This document shows, piece by piece, positions 32,764-47,700 of a DNA stretch of 64,000 nucleotides (position 1 is its first letter; each line of letters opens with the position of its first letter). Origin of the DNA: Diadema setosum (Eukaryota > Echinodermata > Echinoidea > Diadematoida > Diadematidae); the NCBI GenBank assembly GCA_033980235.1, contig CM067069.1, forward strand, positions 31,855,041 through 31,919,040. The letters run 5' to 3'. The position numbers and the translations under genes were made by a program. The notes beneath the pieces are model-generated. The model saw nothing but the letters and a program-made list of their open reading frames with translations, made no database searches and was not told the origin of the DNA.

Positions 32764-35700
32764 CTTTGGGGGAAAAAAATAAAACAAAACAAAAGATGAA
32801 ATTCAAAAATATAAACCCTCATAATTTCAATTGAATATCAAATTGATATATTTAGAACATGAAACAAAATGTACACTTCTGCAACAAATGACTGCATCTT
32901 TTCTGAGAGTTAAATCTTCACTGCTACTGTTTCTTTTATTTTGGGCCATCTATTCATTTCTCCTCAAAAAAAATTAAAAAATGTATGCGTAATCTCCTAG
33001 ATCCTCAATTCTCTCTAGAATAAGTGTAACAAATGCACTGTTTTCAAGCAAGTTTGTGTGTTTTGTGGATGTTTTATTCATGGTAATAAATCTGTGTAAA
33101 AAAAAATAAATGTCACAGAACTATTAGATATCTTCAAAAGGGAATTTTGATTGATTTTACCCATCTAGTCAAAACAATAATCAAAACGCTGCTGTGTGAT
33201 TTTATACTAACCAAATCACATGGCAATGTGTTATTGTACCAATCACTGCAGCAAAACTGTTTACCTTGATACATGTATTAAAGATTAAAATGGTACTTGA
33301 ATGTTACTAGAACTTTTTTCAGTCTTTGATTACACCTCCATTACGTCTATGCAATTCCCCCTCCCACAAAAGAAAGAAACAAACAAAATGCACACATATG
33401 TAATAATCATCACACAGATTCAGACTGAGAAATTGAGACTGGATACCCAAGCACATTCTCCATCAATAGGAGACCAGAATATGACTCTGGCTGTGTCAAA
33501 TACTTACATGATATCATCAACCTCCAGTTTTGTCTCAAAGCTTGGGTTGATCAAGACATAGGAGATCTTGTTCCTCTTCTCACTCACTTCACTGTCTGTA
33601 AATTCAAAAATGAATGAGAGAAATAAAAAGAAGAAAATATATTGTGAGGCATGCAGATTGACATAACAGTTTCTTCACACTCCACAATACCTTGATAAAA
33701 TATTTGTTATCATTTTTTTTTTAACCAGAATCAAAACAAAAATTCAAAGGCAACAAGCAACATCCCTAGTTTTCTAATGTATAATAAAGCTATGGCTCAA
33801 TACACTTTGTTTCAAGGACTGTAGATAAAAGGAAAAGCTACTATATGTGAGTACTCCTTCTTTTTTTCAAAACACACCTACATTTGATGGAGGAGCAAAT
33901 TCGTTATCATGAAAAAACTCTTATCATTAACATATTGTTACTTGAGAAAATACATATTCATCTACCTCAATGACTTGACTAGGATAGAAATATGATACAT
34001 ATGTTTGACAGAGTAAAATGAAGCTACATTTTGTATAGTGTTCTTTGCATTACACAAGATTTCTAAATGCAAAGATGCTAAAAGTAAAATTCAACCACCT
34101 CTCTCTACAGTACCTCTTGCCACTATAAAAAGCTAAATACAACAGAAACAATAACATGTCATCATTTCTGAAAATTTCAGATCTTAGTGCGAACACTCAC
34201 CAATGTTGGCAGCAGAAACTGCAGTTTTGGGTGATATGTAAATACTGCATTAAGTTTTCCCATTTTCATGTTTACAGCTTCAGTTCATTGGAAATTAAAT
34301 GATATTTCATTTCCACTGAACAGAAGCTGTAAACATGAAAATTGGAATGTATTTTACATTAGAATTTATATTCTTATCACCATTTTTCCTACCGTATTCC
34401 TCAGGAGGAATTTCCAGCTTCTTCATCTTCTGCCTGACAAGGTGGGCGATCTCTTTCCTCTCCTCTGATTGGCCGGAAGAAGAGCTGTCATCGTCCTCTA
34501 TCGTCACTGACAACTAAACAGACAGACGGACAATCACAGACATATAAACAGACACACAGACACATTGATAAACAGACAGACAGACAGACAAACAGAGATA
34601 GGATAATAAGGCAATTAGGATACTTGGGTTTCATGTCTACGCCTCTGACCTCACTCCATCCTACCACAACTGGTTAACATTACAACACGACAGGTCCTGT
34701 AAAAGTGGAAATTTTCGCGGTGTTGAGATTTTCGCGCATTTCGTGCAACCAGAAACTAGCACGAAAATAAGAGCACGCAAATATCATTGCTTGCCATATG
34801 GTCCTGTGCGTGATGTCTTGATTCCGTGGATTTAAAAATACGCAAAACTCTTCTTAACTGGCCAAGCACGAAAAATTAGTCGCGCGAAAATATCCACTTT
34901 TACAGAAGAAGAGTTTGTTTGCAAAAACCGATAAGTTCATTTTTGAAGATTTTTAAGTGCGGTTTCTGTCATAAAGTACAAAATAATTCCTTTTAAATGA
35001 TATATTGGTCACTACATATAAAGGCACATTTTTGAAGTTATGGTCAAAAGAAGCAAAAATTTTCTTGTAATTCTCTTTATTTTTCTTGACATTTAATCGC
35101 AAATAATGATAGATAGGTTACAATGTTTGGAGAATACACTAAACTGAGTACAATTAACAATACAACTTCAATGCAACAGGTCTTGTTTTCAAGCAAACTT
35201 TGTGATCATACCTCTGACTTGTTGTCCGAGTGTGTGTGGGTCTTGTAGAGACCAATGGGGATCTCATGGGTGGTGGAACAGAGCTTCTGGTAGAGTCTGC
35301 CATAGGTCCTAATCCACATGTCCTCTTGGGTTATCCTCAGCTGTATAGGATGGACAGATAAAATGATTGAAAGAGGAGTGAATGGAGAGATGATAGGTAA
35401 AAGGATTTGCATTCATTGCACCTATTTTTGACTGTACCAAATGGATAAACCTCATGTAGACATTCTGGTAGATCTCATTAAACCAGCAACTCAAAGGTCT
35501 ACCTTATACAAACAGCTCAACAGACACAACTCACACAAAGAGCCTAAAAGGCCTACCTCACACGAATGACTCAGTTAAACCATGCCTTGCATAAATTATG
35601 ACATATCTTCAAAAAACATTATAAAATGGGTTCAAGAATGTAGCCAATTGGAACCGCTGAAATGAGTCACGTGTGCGTGCATTAATTTCTTAGTAAATGC

Positions 35701-38700
35701 ACTAAGAAGAGTCTCTCTTCCACCTCCCTGGCCTGACGTACGTCACAATGTTTACATTAGCAGTGCGCACTCAATCAGTTGTTACAAGTGCGTCACGCGC
35801 TACTATACGCGCTGTCAATCCTGTAAACAACTTCTAGTTCGGGCCGCGGGCTGCCACAACAGCCGGCGGCCTTTCTTGTGCATAACACGTGGCGGACGTA
35901 TACTCTTATACGTACGTACAGTACTTATGTGCAGGATTTCCGAGTGCGCGACGTGCGTAAATGTTTGGGACGAACATCTTCGGACATCTTGACTTTTGAG
36001 CGAGCGCTACATGTAGCTGACTGGTATTGACCCACAAAGGTACGTGAATAATGCTGTTAGTTTTCGACCCATTTTATAAAACAAATGATGCACAGGATTA
36101 TTTCGTGGCTTCACTAACACACTCTATCCTGTGCATCATTTGTATAAGAGCCCACTATCTCACTCAACTACCTGTAGCTATTAAAGTGAACCTATTTGAT
36201 ACACCTCTCAAACCAATCAAGAGGTAATCACCTAACTATTTAAACATAAGTAGTGAATTAGACCTACTTCATAAGACTACACCAATAAGACTTACCCTAT
36301 ACAACTAGCCAACAATCCCAATCACTAAATCAAAACTGGAGTCTAATTCACATAGCTTGCTTCACAGCCCTATACAGAAATAAGTAGCCCATCAGCAGAC
36401 CCTTTCCATGATAAAACAAAGAGAAACACATCTACAAGTACCTTGAAGGACTTGATTTACAAAACAACCCTAAATGGTATACTTCTCAAAAGTTATGTGA
36501 TAGACCATACAGTCATATAACAAGGGCCAGCATAATGGACTTGCTCAAAAAGCCCCAATGGACTTATTTTCCCACACAGCTAGTCTAAATTCACCTACAT
36601 ACCTCACAGAGATATCCTGACCCTGGTGCCTGGTCCAGGCCCAGTAGCTGCCTGGTGAAGCTAATCATGTAGTCCTTGACGTAGGACTGGTAGAGTAGCG
36701 TGTCCAGCATACTGGCACTGAAGACGTTGCCTGCTGAGAACGGAAGCCGGAACATGTAGGAGATGTTGGAGCCTTTCTCCTTCTCCTTCTGTAAATGACA
36801 TAAGAACCACGAGGGGGTTAAAAAAAGTAGTCACATATCAAAGAAAATGTCAGCTTGATCACTGCTACAAAATCAATTTGGTACCTGCATTTCAAAGAAA
36901 TATTTCTCAGCTAAATTTTGTTGTAATTTAACATGCTATGAAAATATCTGACTTGTTTCTTGTGTTAACCCTAACTTACCTGGGCTATTTAGCAAGCTTG
37001 AATTCCTGGGGGGGGGCCATTATGGCCCCCCCATCAGATCTCGGCCGTTGATCGCGCGATCGCCGCAAAATTTTGCATGAACATAAAGCCGGATGTAATC
37101 TACAAGACTGCTAAGTTAGATTTTCAAAAAATTAGCATTTTTTATTTTAAATCAATTAATTATGCAAATATATGCAAAAGACCTCATTTTCGTCTGTAAT
37201 TGGCTTATAAAAGCTTATGGAATGCTGATTTTTGGTGTAAATATTCCTAGTGACATTCCAAACATTGGCGCGTAAAAAAAAATTCAGTATCAAAATTAAT
37301 TTCTTATGTTTTTTATTGTTTTATCAATTTTTTATGTATTTCCTTGTTTTTTCGAACTTTTGTTTTTGTTGTTTTTTTCAACAGAATTTGTCATACACAT
37401 TTTTTGAAGCATAACTATACTAAAATGAATTGATTTCAGCCATTAAAATGAAAAATATGAATCTTTATATGAATTAATTGAAAAAACACAATTTGTATTG
37501 ACTTTGTACACAAAATCACATTTTTGAGCGATTTTGGGGTTGACGAAAATTTTTTGAAGGGGCGTGGCTTCGGAACGGTATGCCCGGACGCAACAAATTT
37601 GGTCTCAAAAGTTGCGCGAGACTTGAAAGTAAAAAGTCAGCGAGCGGCGCGGTCAAAAAATTTTGCACGCCGGAATGGTCGCGGAATTTGTCGAGGGGGG
37701 GGCCATTATGGCCCCCCCCAGGTAAGTTAGGGTTAAGCGATTTGATATGGTTAAGTACACCTCAGTGCAATTTAAACACTCAACTTCAAATCTATTTTGA
37801 ATAGCTACTCATACTGTGAAGTGACAGACATTTGTTAAAAAGGAACAGAATGAAGTAGCATCATTGCAGCATTGTATGTCTATCTTATTTAAACATTACC
37901 AAAAATGTCATGCATATACATGTATGGTGTATTCATGACTTTAATAGTTATTAGAACATAATATCTGAACAATTATATTGATTAATTGTTCTATGCTGCA
38001 CCTCTTCAGAAAGAAAATCCCCCAGAGCATCAGGTTTGATGGTGTGAATGATTGCATGATTGACTGAACAGTTAAATTGGTGATCAAATTCAGTAATATA
38101 AAACAAATACCCAGTCAGTTGATCAATGAATTAATGAATGAGTTCATTCAAAATACAAATGTAAATAAAGACACAAAAAAGGAACAAAGACTGGTAATCA
38201 TACACTTTTTTTTTTACAGTAAATTATCACGTATGTGTCAAGAATTGCTTTAGAATTCATTAAAGAATAAAAAAATTAAAGTCATTAATGAATACCACGG
38301 AAAGAAGTACCAAAGCACACATTCTAGTAATGGAAAATATATTCTTTTTTGTTGAGAGCATACCTTCTGTTTTTCAGCCATTTTGAGTGCATAGAAATCC
38401 TTGGCTCTGAACTGCATGAACCTCATGTTGGACGGATGAGTGAGCTCGGTGATGATACTAATGTGTGGGAACAACCTACAAGGAGCAGAGGAGACATTAA
38501 AACAAGCTTTATATATCTATCTATCTAAGCTGTATGCTAAGAGGTAATGAAAGAAATTCATTTGCATAGTAAAAGACAATAAAGAACAGTGACTATTCCC
38601 AAGCTTGTGAGTTATATCACATAAAGACATGATGAAACAATAATTACCTTGGAATCAGCTGCCAGGAAACACTATCATACACTGTAATACTGTGAAAAGA

Positions 38701-41700
38701 CGTCATCACACCATCGTCTTTAAATCAGTTTCCCATAATATCACAATAATATCCAAATGTTGAACATATATGCCTTTTCTATTTGCCATGTTCTGATGTT
38801 TGAATTCAAATCATTTTCACCACAATTGTTTGATTGTGTAACAACAACAGTAGTTCACTTTGGTTAACTCACTCTTGTTATAGAAATTATTAATCATCAA
38901 CATCTGCTTGACAGAACCACTTTCAATGAATTCATTGTTTTCCATGGAGCCCTGTGGTTCCTATTCAAATGTAAAATCATGATGACATTTTGGAACTACA
39001 CTGGTAAAGACAGGGGAGCTCACTTGAACAAATACTGCGCTGCAACTATTTGGTTTGCATCAGCCATGTAGTCTTCCTCCGCTAGCTTGGAGGACTCCTT
39101 GTCCACCACTACTACTGTGTCTGATTGGAGGATACCGGCTCGAAGGATGTCATCCAACCTGGTGGTGCAAAGACATACAGTGAAGAAAAGGAGCATATTA
39201 AATACATTGAGTGCATATATTCATATATCCACATGTTTACATGGAAATATTCATATTATATTCATATATCTATATATTTATATATTTATATCTTTACATA
39301 TTTATATATTTGTATATTTATGTATATATTTGTAGATTTTTTTATATATTTACATATTCATATATTTACATATTTACATATTTATATATTTACACATTTA
39401 TATACTTTAATATTCTTATATTTTTACATTTATTAAAACACACATTTATTTTTTTATTCATCATTATTCAATAAATTATTGAAAGTTAGCAAAAGGATTT
39501 AAAAATATAAAGAGACATTGAGAAATTCTTACACATCTATGTTTCCAATCATGTAGTACACCATCGGGAAAGCTGCAATGCACTCAAGGAAACAGGTGTC
39601 TGGTCTGCTCAAAGAGAAATACAGTGGAAAAAGTGAAGAATATTACACCTGCAAGCTCATTTTCAAAAAGTTGTGAAACTCATGTGATCTCATAAGTCAT
39701 GACATCATCTGCTTAGCATTGCTTAAATTGATTTCCATTGAAATCACTCTTAATTTTCATCATTGCTGATAGAAGAGAAAAGTGAATGTGACCCAAGAGA
39801 CCAATCCGTTGTGGTACCACATTAGAATCGATGTTTATCATGCATTTACTATATGCCTGCGCACAGGGGATGCCCCAGTGATGGTGATGCATGTGCTGCC
39901 AAGTTGATTCAGTCTATCAAACAGTTCATCTTTAATAGTCATATAAGTAGAACAATTTTAAACTCTCTTTGGATGTTCCTGTAGAATCAGGAGATGATTG
40001 CTATCAAGATATACATTTCATTCTCAAAATGTCTTCATTCCCCTCCTCCACCCACATAAATACGTGTACACACACTTGCATGATATTCTGGAAAATGGAG
40101 TTAGCACTTCCAAGCTTTTGAATATATCATAAAGAGCAGGGAGACAAGCATGTACCTCTTCTCTACAAGGATGACTATGGGCTTTAGAGTGTGTTTGGGT
40201 CTCCAGTGGGCCCGGAGAGGTACGATGAAGTCCACCATGCTCATGGCTGCATACTCCACGGCAAGGATGATGCAGTTGTTGGGCCAGTTGTACTCCGCCG
40301 CATGTCGCCAGCTGGAGTGTTCACAAGGCTACAAAAGGAGGAGTCCAGAAATAAAAATGAACAGGTTGAGCAGAACACTGGAAAATGGCACATAGTGTGA
40401 CACAAGACCTTGTTGACATTCACAAATATAAAGGCATCTGTAGTGAGATTATCTGCAGAAAAATGCTGTGAAATAATAATTTCATGCATGGAAAAAAGAG
40501 AAGAAACAAATTTAAAGACACACACTGGAAGAACAGGGCTAAACAGAGGACATTGTGATGCAACAATGATTTCAATGTACCCTGCAAATTACAGATTAAT
40601 GTCAGGACAAAGTTTGACCTAGGTGGATGGATACCCAAGGACTAAATCGGTGTTCATTACTCTATCAACAGTACTTTAATCTCAGTTGGTGGTTTAGTTG
40701 GGGTTTCTTCAGTCAATACAGGACACAGAACGGATGATGTTTACCTGATCTAACTCCAGACAGCACATTCCTTTTGGCTTAGAGAGGAGATGACAATTTC
40801 CAGGCTGGTATCCAATGAATGGGATGAGGGGAGGTGGTCCTTTGGTCCAGCTGGAGAAAAATAAAAACATGTGATTGAGAATTTTCTTTTACGTTCCATT
40901 TTCTCCCAATCAAGTATTATACATATGTGACCCTGCATCACAAAACCAACAAAAAGTCGCCAGATATGGATTTTTAGTTAAGGGCAGATTCTGAAAGAGC
41001 AGACTCTAAGCTTTAAAATGATGTATAACTCAATTCAAATGGACTTCCCTAGCCTATCTAAATACTGGAAAGAAAGCACACGCTCTGGAAAAGTGTGAAC
41101 TGAGAAAAGAGGCTCAGAAGTACAGGGTCTATTCAAGCACTTAATCTTTACCAAGCCGTGTTAGCTGTGTGATGAGAGGGACAAAACACAGGATGTAAAC
41201 AACCGGAGCAACAACAATGAAGGGATTACCAGATTAAGCTGAAAATGAGCATGCTTTATTAACATATTCTGTCCATAATTAATGCCAACTTTCAAAGCAG
41301 CAGCATTATCCTTTCCAAAGTTATTAGACTTGAAAGTGAAGAGTATGCAAAGGATTTCAAAAAATGAAAGGGGGCCTCTAAGACATAGCTGATCATTCTA
41401 CTCTTCTCCCCAAAAGGGTTGTAGAAAAACTGCACAAAACACGCCGTCCCATTCATGTTATGATCCCAAATTTAAGAATAATGTTGAAGAAGGATAGCTC
41501 TATTAGAAAATACAATTTCACCTTTTTTGAGTCCTCCTGTAAAATCAAGGGGTGCAACTTTTTGCTCATTTTGTGATGCACGGTCACATATATTCATTAA
41601 AGCCATTTATATTCATCCAAGTGAATTTTATTTTCTATAGCACATTTTTGTTGTCAAGTACCAGGAAAACAAAAACAATAGGATTTATGATGGTTAATGC

Positions 41701-44700
41701 TAATGATGTTTTGTCCTCCGCTATGAAAAAAAAGTTCATAAGAATTATTTGGATTGAGTAACTTTCTTTTTTCAAACCTTAAAATTCTAATCATACAGAC
41801 TGTTACAGATTACTATTTCAAAGGCTTTTATGGCATATTTTGAAGAATTTGTATTACTTGGTTATTAGTCATCATGTTGGTTGTCTTCCTTATTCGTAGG
41901 TGTCACTTTTGCTATTTTAAAGCAGTTTGGGCATGTATCTTACAAGAGGGATAGATTGAAATGCTGAACATTTACTTGAAGTTAATTATGAATAGTGCAC
42001 AGATACAAACCATGTTTGTTCGTTCTTTTAAAGAAAACTTAAATATCCCAGAGAGACAATCCCTTATCTATTTGATTACATATTGTGTATTCAAGCAACT
42101 ATATACTTACGGATCCTCCTCATCCCAAACTGAAACGTCTTCTGTTTCTATGGCAACCTGCTTCTGTGCCTGGAGCGGCCTATCATCCCTCACTTGGTCA
42201 TCCTCCGGATCAGATGACATCATCTCCAGGACCGGCATGATAGACGGCCGACGCCCCTCCCTCCCCCTGGGCGGGGCTGGTTCCCCGACATCTGCTGGTG
42301 GCCCAATATGAAAGCTCACGCCTCCACCGGAGTCGTCGCCACCAGGGGGCATGAGATGGTTGCGATCCATGGCCTGATCCATGGAGCTTCTTGGTGGGAT
42401 GTCAACTCTAAGGCCCGCTGCAAAAAGGAAAAAATAAATAATGACAATTACTTGAAGTTTCACTAACCAAAGTCCTGCTGGCATCATGAATGCATCAGAT
42501 GAGGATGTGTTTTAAAGTTTTGTTTTATTTTTGGTAGTTTTTATGAGGCAACAGTATAACCATTTATATTCGGGTAGTCAATGTGATAATCATTACAGAA
42601 TTATTATTTTTTTTTTTTAAGTCTGCATCAGAGCAGAAAAAAACAAAAGATGAGATGTATAATCATGTAATGATGTTAAAGTGAAATGAAAGTCAAGGAA
42701 AACATTTCGAGGTTTCATGGTTCCTATAAATTACAATCTCTATGGAAAATGTAAATTGTCCAAAAAGAGAAAGAATGTATTTTCTAAACTGTGATAGAGC
42801 CCAGCTACCTGGAAACATGTAACCATGGCAACAAATCATAGGGATGGCATCATCTGGGGACACTTTAATGACTTACTGGCTGCGCTCCTCCCAAGGGGAG
42901 GCTCCTCCTTGGATCTTGCTTCCAGCGTTGAGCCCCCGGGAGAAGGGGACGTTTGCCCTCCTGTGCTGGATCGTGTGCTGCCAAAATGGTGCAACTCCAA
43001 GGCCATCGACCCTTTCATGATGACAGGATTTAAAAGGGCAATCAATCATATGCACAATTAATGATGTCACATACTCATATGTTCATCACACTTGAATGGA
43101 TGCCAGCCACAACACTGTCACTACAACCACAACTACTATTATGTACTGCCACTACTCCTACAGCTACAACTACTACAAGTACAATTTGTACTACAGCTAC
43201 TATTTCTATATACTGCTATGTACCTCTGCTACCACTACAGACATCCTTCAATATCTAACCTTAACAACATCACTACCATTCTGACACATTGTTACTTTCA
43301 TTATTCTGATTTTGATTTGATTTGATTTGATTTGATTTCTGAATTCCTTTTTATACGTAAATGAAATACAAGTCAATTGAATGACCTAATAGGGCACGGT
43401 ATACAGGTAATTTGAATCTGACAGTTAAAACAAATAAATGATTAATTCAAATATCCAACATTTTTTTCTAACACAATGCAAAATGAAAACAAACAAGCAT
43501 TATTTTATGCATATATTTATTCAAACATAGGATCCTGTTTATCATTCAAAGACAAATTAAGCAACTCTTGATGTACAGAAATTCAAGAGAACATCATCAC
43601 AAGCAAATGCTTGATGAGGACAATGGCCTCAGAAATCATAGTCTAAACATCATAATCACCATGATAAAAAAATTCACATCCTGACTAGTACGTGTCAATT
43701 TTCTACAGCATCAGATCAAATGCTCACCGACACTCGCGATGGCGCTCTCCACGCGGGACGTGCCGGTGCCGTTGCTGTCGTAGATGTAGCTTGGCGACTT
43801 ATCCATCTTGCTCTCCTTGCTGTCCTTCTCCTCGTTGTTAGGGTGACGGAGGATGAAGGAGGAGTTCTCCTCCGCCGTGATGTTCATGTAGTAGCAGGTG
43901 TCGGAGGCACGCATGATGTGCCTTGGTCCCGGGTTCAGCTGAATCCTGGCTGTCTCATCACTCTTCTTAATTCCCACCAGGGATACGCCATATCTGAAGT
44001 TGTGGAACCAATCAAAAGGTACTACAATTCTCCTGTAGTTTCTCAAGCAGCCTTTTCAACTTATTAAGTCCAAATCCATTGTTAATATCAATGTCTGGAA
44101 GACATAGAAAGTGCAATATTCAGATATACCACAGTATCTTTTTAATAGGTAGAATGAGTGCATTCTAAGAGTCTCACTATTATCACTATTATTATTAGTG
44201 TTTTACATAAACAGGAGACTTGAGATGTCTCGACAGTATATAGCTAAGAAATTTGAAGAGCAACAACTCAAAAAGAAGGAGATTCCAATATTTATATTTT
44301 AAAAGAAAGTAGTATAGGGAAATTAGCATTGATGAATGACGCATCAAAGAAACAACAGTAGTGATATACTTATGTTCTGTTTGTCTTGCAAAATATTGTG
44401 AATTTGAAAATAATCCATATTTACCCTGATCTCAGAGTTTTATCTGTCAAATCATGCCTGTCACACATAGTGAGATTATATAAGCAAAAAAGGAGAGATT
44501 TACAGAGTACTCACTACAAAAGCTTTAACAAAAGTTTATGATCATATAGTTACATATAACCAACAAATTAAAATAGGCTCTGACATGAACATACTTACTT
44601 TTTATGAGCATGAAAGGATGCGTATGTGAAGCTCTTCCCTTCGTATTCACTGAAAAACTTGCTGTTGCCGAGGACAATGTGATAAACTTCGTTGCCAGAG

Positions 44701-47700
44701 CAACGACCGTAGCTCCTCTGCCACTGAGAAGAGGCATCACAACCCTCTCTGATGAGGAAACAAAACATTGATAAAAGTGACAGGTTCAAAGCTGACCCTT
44801 TTTTGGGAGATGAAAGATGATTATGCATCATTTCTTTTTTTTTCTTTTTTATCAAAGGCCATTTAAACCTATTTGATTTGCCAACCTTACCCCGAGAGAT
44901 CATACAATCCTAACAAACTTTGTATAGATTAACTCAGATTCCCACAGGAAATGGGCTCAATATTGATGAATAGAATACAAGAATTTCGGAAAAAAAAAAT
45001 GATATGCCTTGTCCGTCTTGGACAACTTAACATAACAATGTAGGAATTTTGGTGCTGGGGTATTTGTTCCATGTTCATCGTGTCACTGCCGGCAACCAGG
45101 GACAGCCTGGTGGTAGTGTCGCTGCCCAGAAATGAGTAGATGACAGGTTCAAGTCCCACTGGTTCCATTTTTCCGACATGTTTGTTAATTTACAGATCAG
45201 CAGTTGGGATCTTAACAATTTTAATTTGTTGAGGGAGACAAATTGAAGAAACTCACACCTGAGCTTTATTCCTCTCTAAAAGCTGTTAATGATATTCATG
45301 AATATCAATAAGCATCGGATGATATGCATATTCATAACCAAGAGCAATATTCTCACTTCTACATGTGCTTCTACTTACACTCCTCTGGATGTATGGATGA
45401 GCAGGGTAACAAAGGTGGACGTCCCAGGGCACAGACAGTTGTTGGCCAGCAGGGCATACTTGAATTGATCCTCACAGACCACATGATCTGAAAGAGGAAA
45501 ATAAGTCAGAGCAATAAGATCCAGTGGGTCTAGGGCAATTACCCTTTGGGCAAATACCCCAGACCCTTCCCCTGATCCTAATCCTCATCCTCATCCTAAA
45601 CCTGAACTTAATCCTAACCCTAGCCCAGACTCCAATAACTGTAAACCTAACCCCAACCCGAATCTTTACTTTAACCTTTTGACTAACCAGCATTTTAGCC
45701 AGGGGGTATTTGCCCTCACAGGTAATTGTCCTGACACGCCTCCAGTTCCTCATCGTTCTTTCTCTATTCTCTTTGTAACCATGGGAACAAAGACTTGCTC
45801 ACAACTCCATGAAAAGAAAACATAATCTGTTCGTTAAAGATGTCAGATTAACTCTTTATGTGCCATGGTGGAAACCCCCTGTGTGCCACATTATTCCGAG
45901 ACACAAAGACATAAATTTTTCTGTTAAGCTGGACATAATAGTGAGCAAAGAGGAATGCCAAACTTTGCTTAAAATGTATAATGATTCTATTTTCAATTTT
46001 TCTTTTGAACTACCAGTTGCTACATTACTGTAAAGGCATGTCTTTTGCACATTAATAATGACAGAAACTTACAATGTACACGCAAATCTAATTGGGAACA
46101 CCGCTTGATAGTCAATCACTACATAGAATGCAAGCCGTATGTGACTCAGAGGAACAAAAGCGTGAGAAACGCTTTGATTGTTACCGCGGGATTAGCGATT
46201 TATCGATCGGTTTTGGTGGCTTTGTTTGTTGAGCAGAATATGCGAAGTTGGCACGCCATCGACTGAGTCGGACGTGCGAACGTGGCACATAAAGAGTTAA
46301 AATGAGGGCAATTGTAGCCGTAGACACTGATGAAGATGTCAGACTGATCATAATACTGACTGCTGTGATGCTCATATTTGTTGGAAGAACTGTAGTAATA
46401 GTTGCAAAGCTGGGTAACAGTAATAGATGTAAAACTAGTAGTAGAAGTGGTGACATCATTGGTAGCAGTCTGAGTCAGTATAGTTAAAGTGATGGAAGTA
46501 CTAACTAGTAGCAGTGGTAATTGTATGATGTAGTTAGAATTAGTAGTAGTTTATGTGGTAGTGACAGAAATTTCACGAAAAGCAGTATCACAACAGTGCA
46601 CACATATTCATATTATTATAGAGAAGATTGAAAAATCTGACAACCTTGGCCTATGTGTCAAGAAGCCACCTAAATTTTTAAGAATTTGATGGATACAGAT
46701 TTTATGGCAATGAATATATATCATATTTATTGCATCTACATGAATTTGAATATACTCTTTTTAGGTGCAGAAATTTGGCATGGCACATTTAGAACCCTCT
46801 TGAAAGTTATATGTACCTGCAGTATCCCCCCCCCCCCCCCTTTTGGATGTAGGTTTTAAATGGAGGTATGTATGGGTGGCCATCGTTAGACATTGACAAC
46901 TTTATTATACAGCTAATAATCACAACAAAATAATCATTAACAGCAATGAATGCAGAAAATCAGCATTCTAAATTAAAAAAGGTATTTACAAAGCAAGGAA
47001 AATTCATGGAGAATGCTTTGGAATGAGTCTTCTACCTGCAAACTGGACATGAAATCGGTTATCCGGCTTCAGGATCTGGATGTAAAGAGGGACACTGGGG
47101 GCAAAGTCCTTCACTGCCCACGTCCTCAGGATGGTCTGCTGGTCCTGAGAGGATATGACATCATAATGACATAAGGTTTGGGTCAAAGGTCAGAACATTT
47201 TCAACAGCTAATACATCAAATGCTTCACAGCATTATCAACATTATTATCCACATCATTTTTTTTTTTGGTATCACGAATGACTTGCTGTTGTTAAGTAAA
47301 CAATTTTTGTAAAATTTAGAAAATCTTGATCTCTTCTGAACTGACGAAACTAAAGCAAGGCATCAACATCATGCATCAACTCATATGTAAAAAAAAAACA
47401 ACAACAACAATGCATAAATGAATATGTAGAATAAAAACAAAGTAATGCATTTGCAGCACTAGCAAAAGCCATAACCAAAATTAAATAAAATGGTAAAGGT
47501 GACAACAAGCATGCTGGTAATATAATTTAGTTCCCACTGTTCTTACTAGAATACACATGATGCAATACAGTTGGGAAAAAAAAGGGGGGGGGGGGGGGAG
47601 AGGACTGGAGAAAAAATTCTTGGAGTTGAAGTGGAAGGTTGTTTTCAACATACTCAAAATTCCTGTAACGACATTGTGGTTTATCTACAATATAGCACCG

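Noticed and set aside
39087..39474. Tyr/Ile-rich frames suggesting a membrane protein
   Set aside because: They read through an AT-rich simple repeat in all + frames; the real exon here is on the - strand (39024-39158).
43061..43325. Thr/Tyr-rich frames
   Set aside because: They come from an ACTACTAC/TACAAC-rich simple repeat followed by a TTTGA repeat (about 43311-43338).
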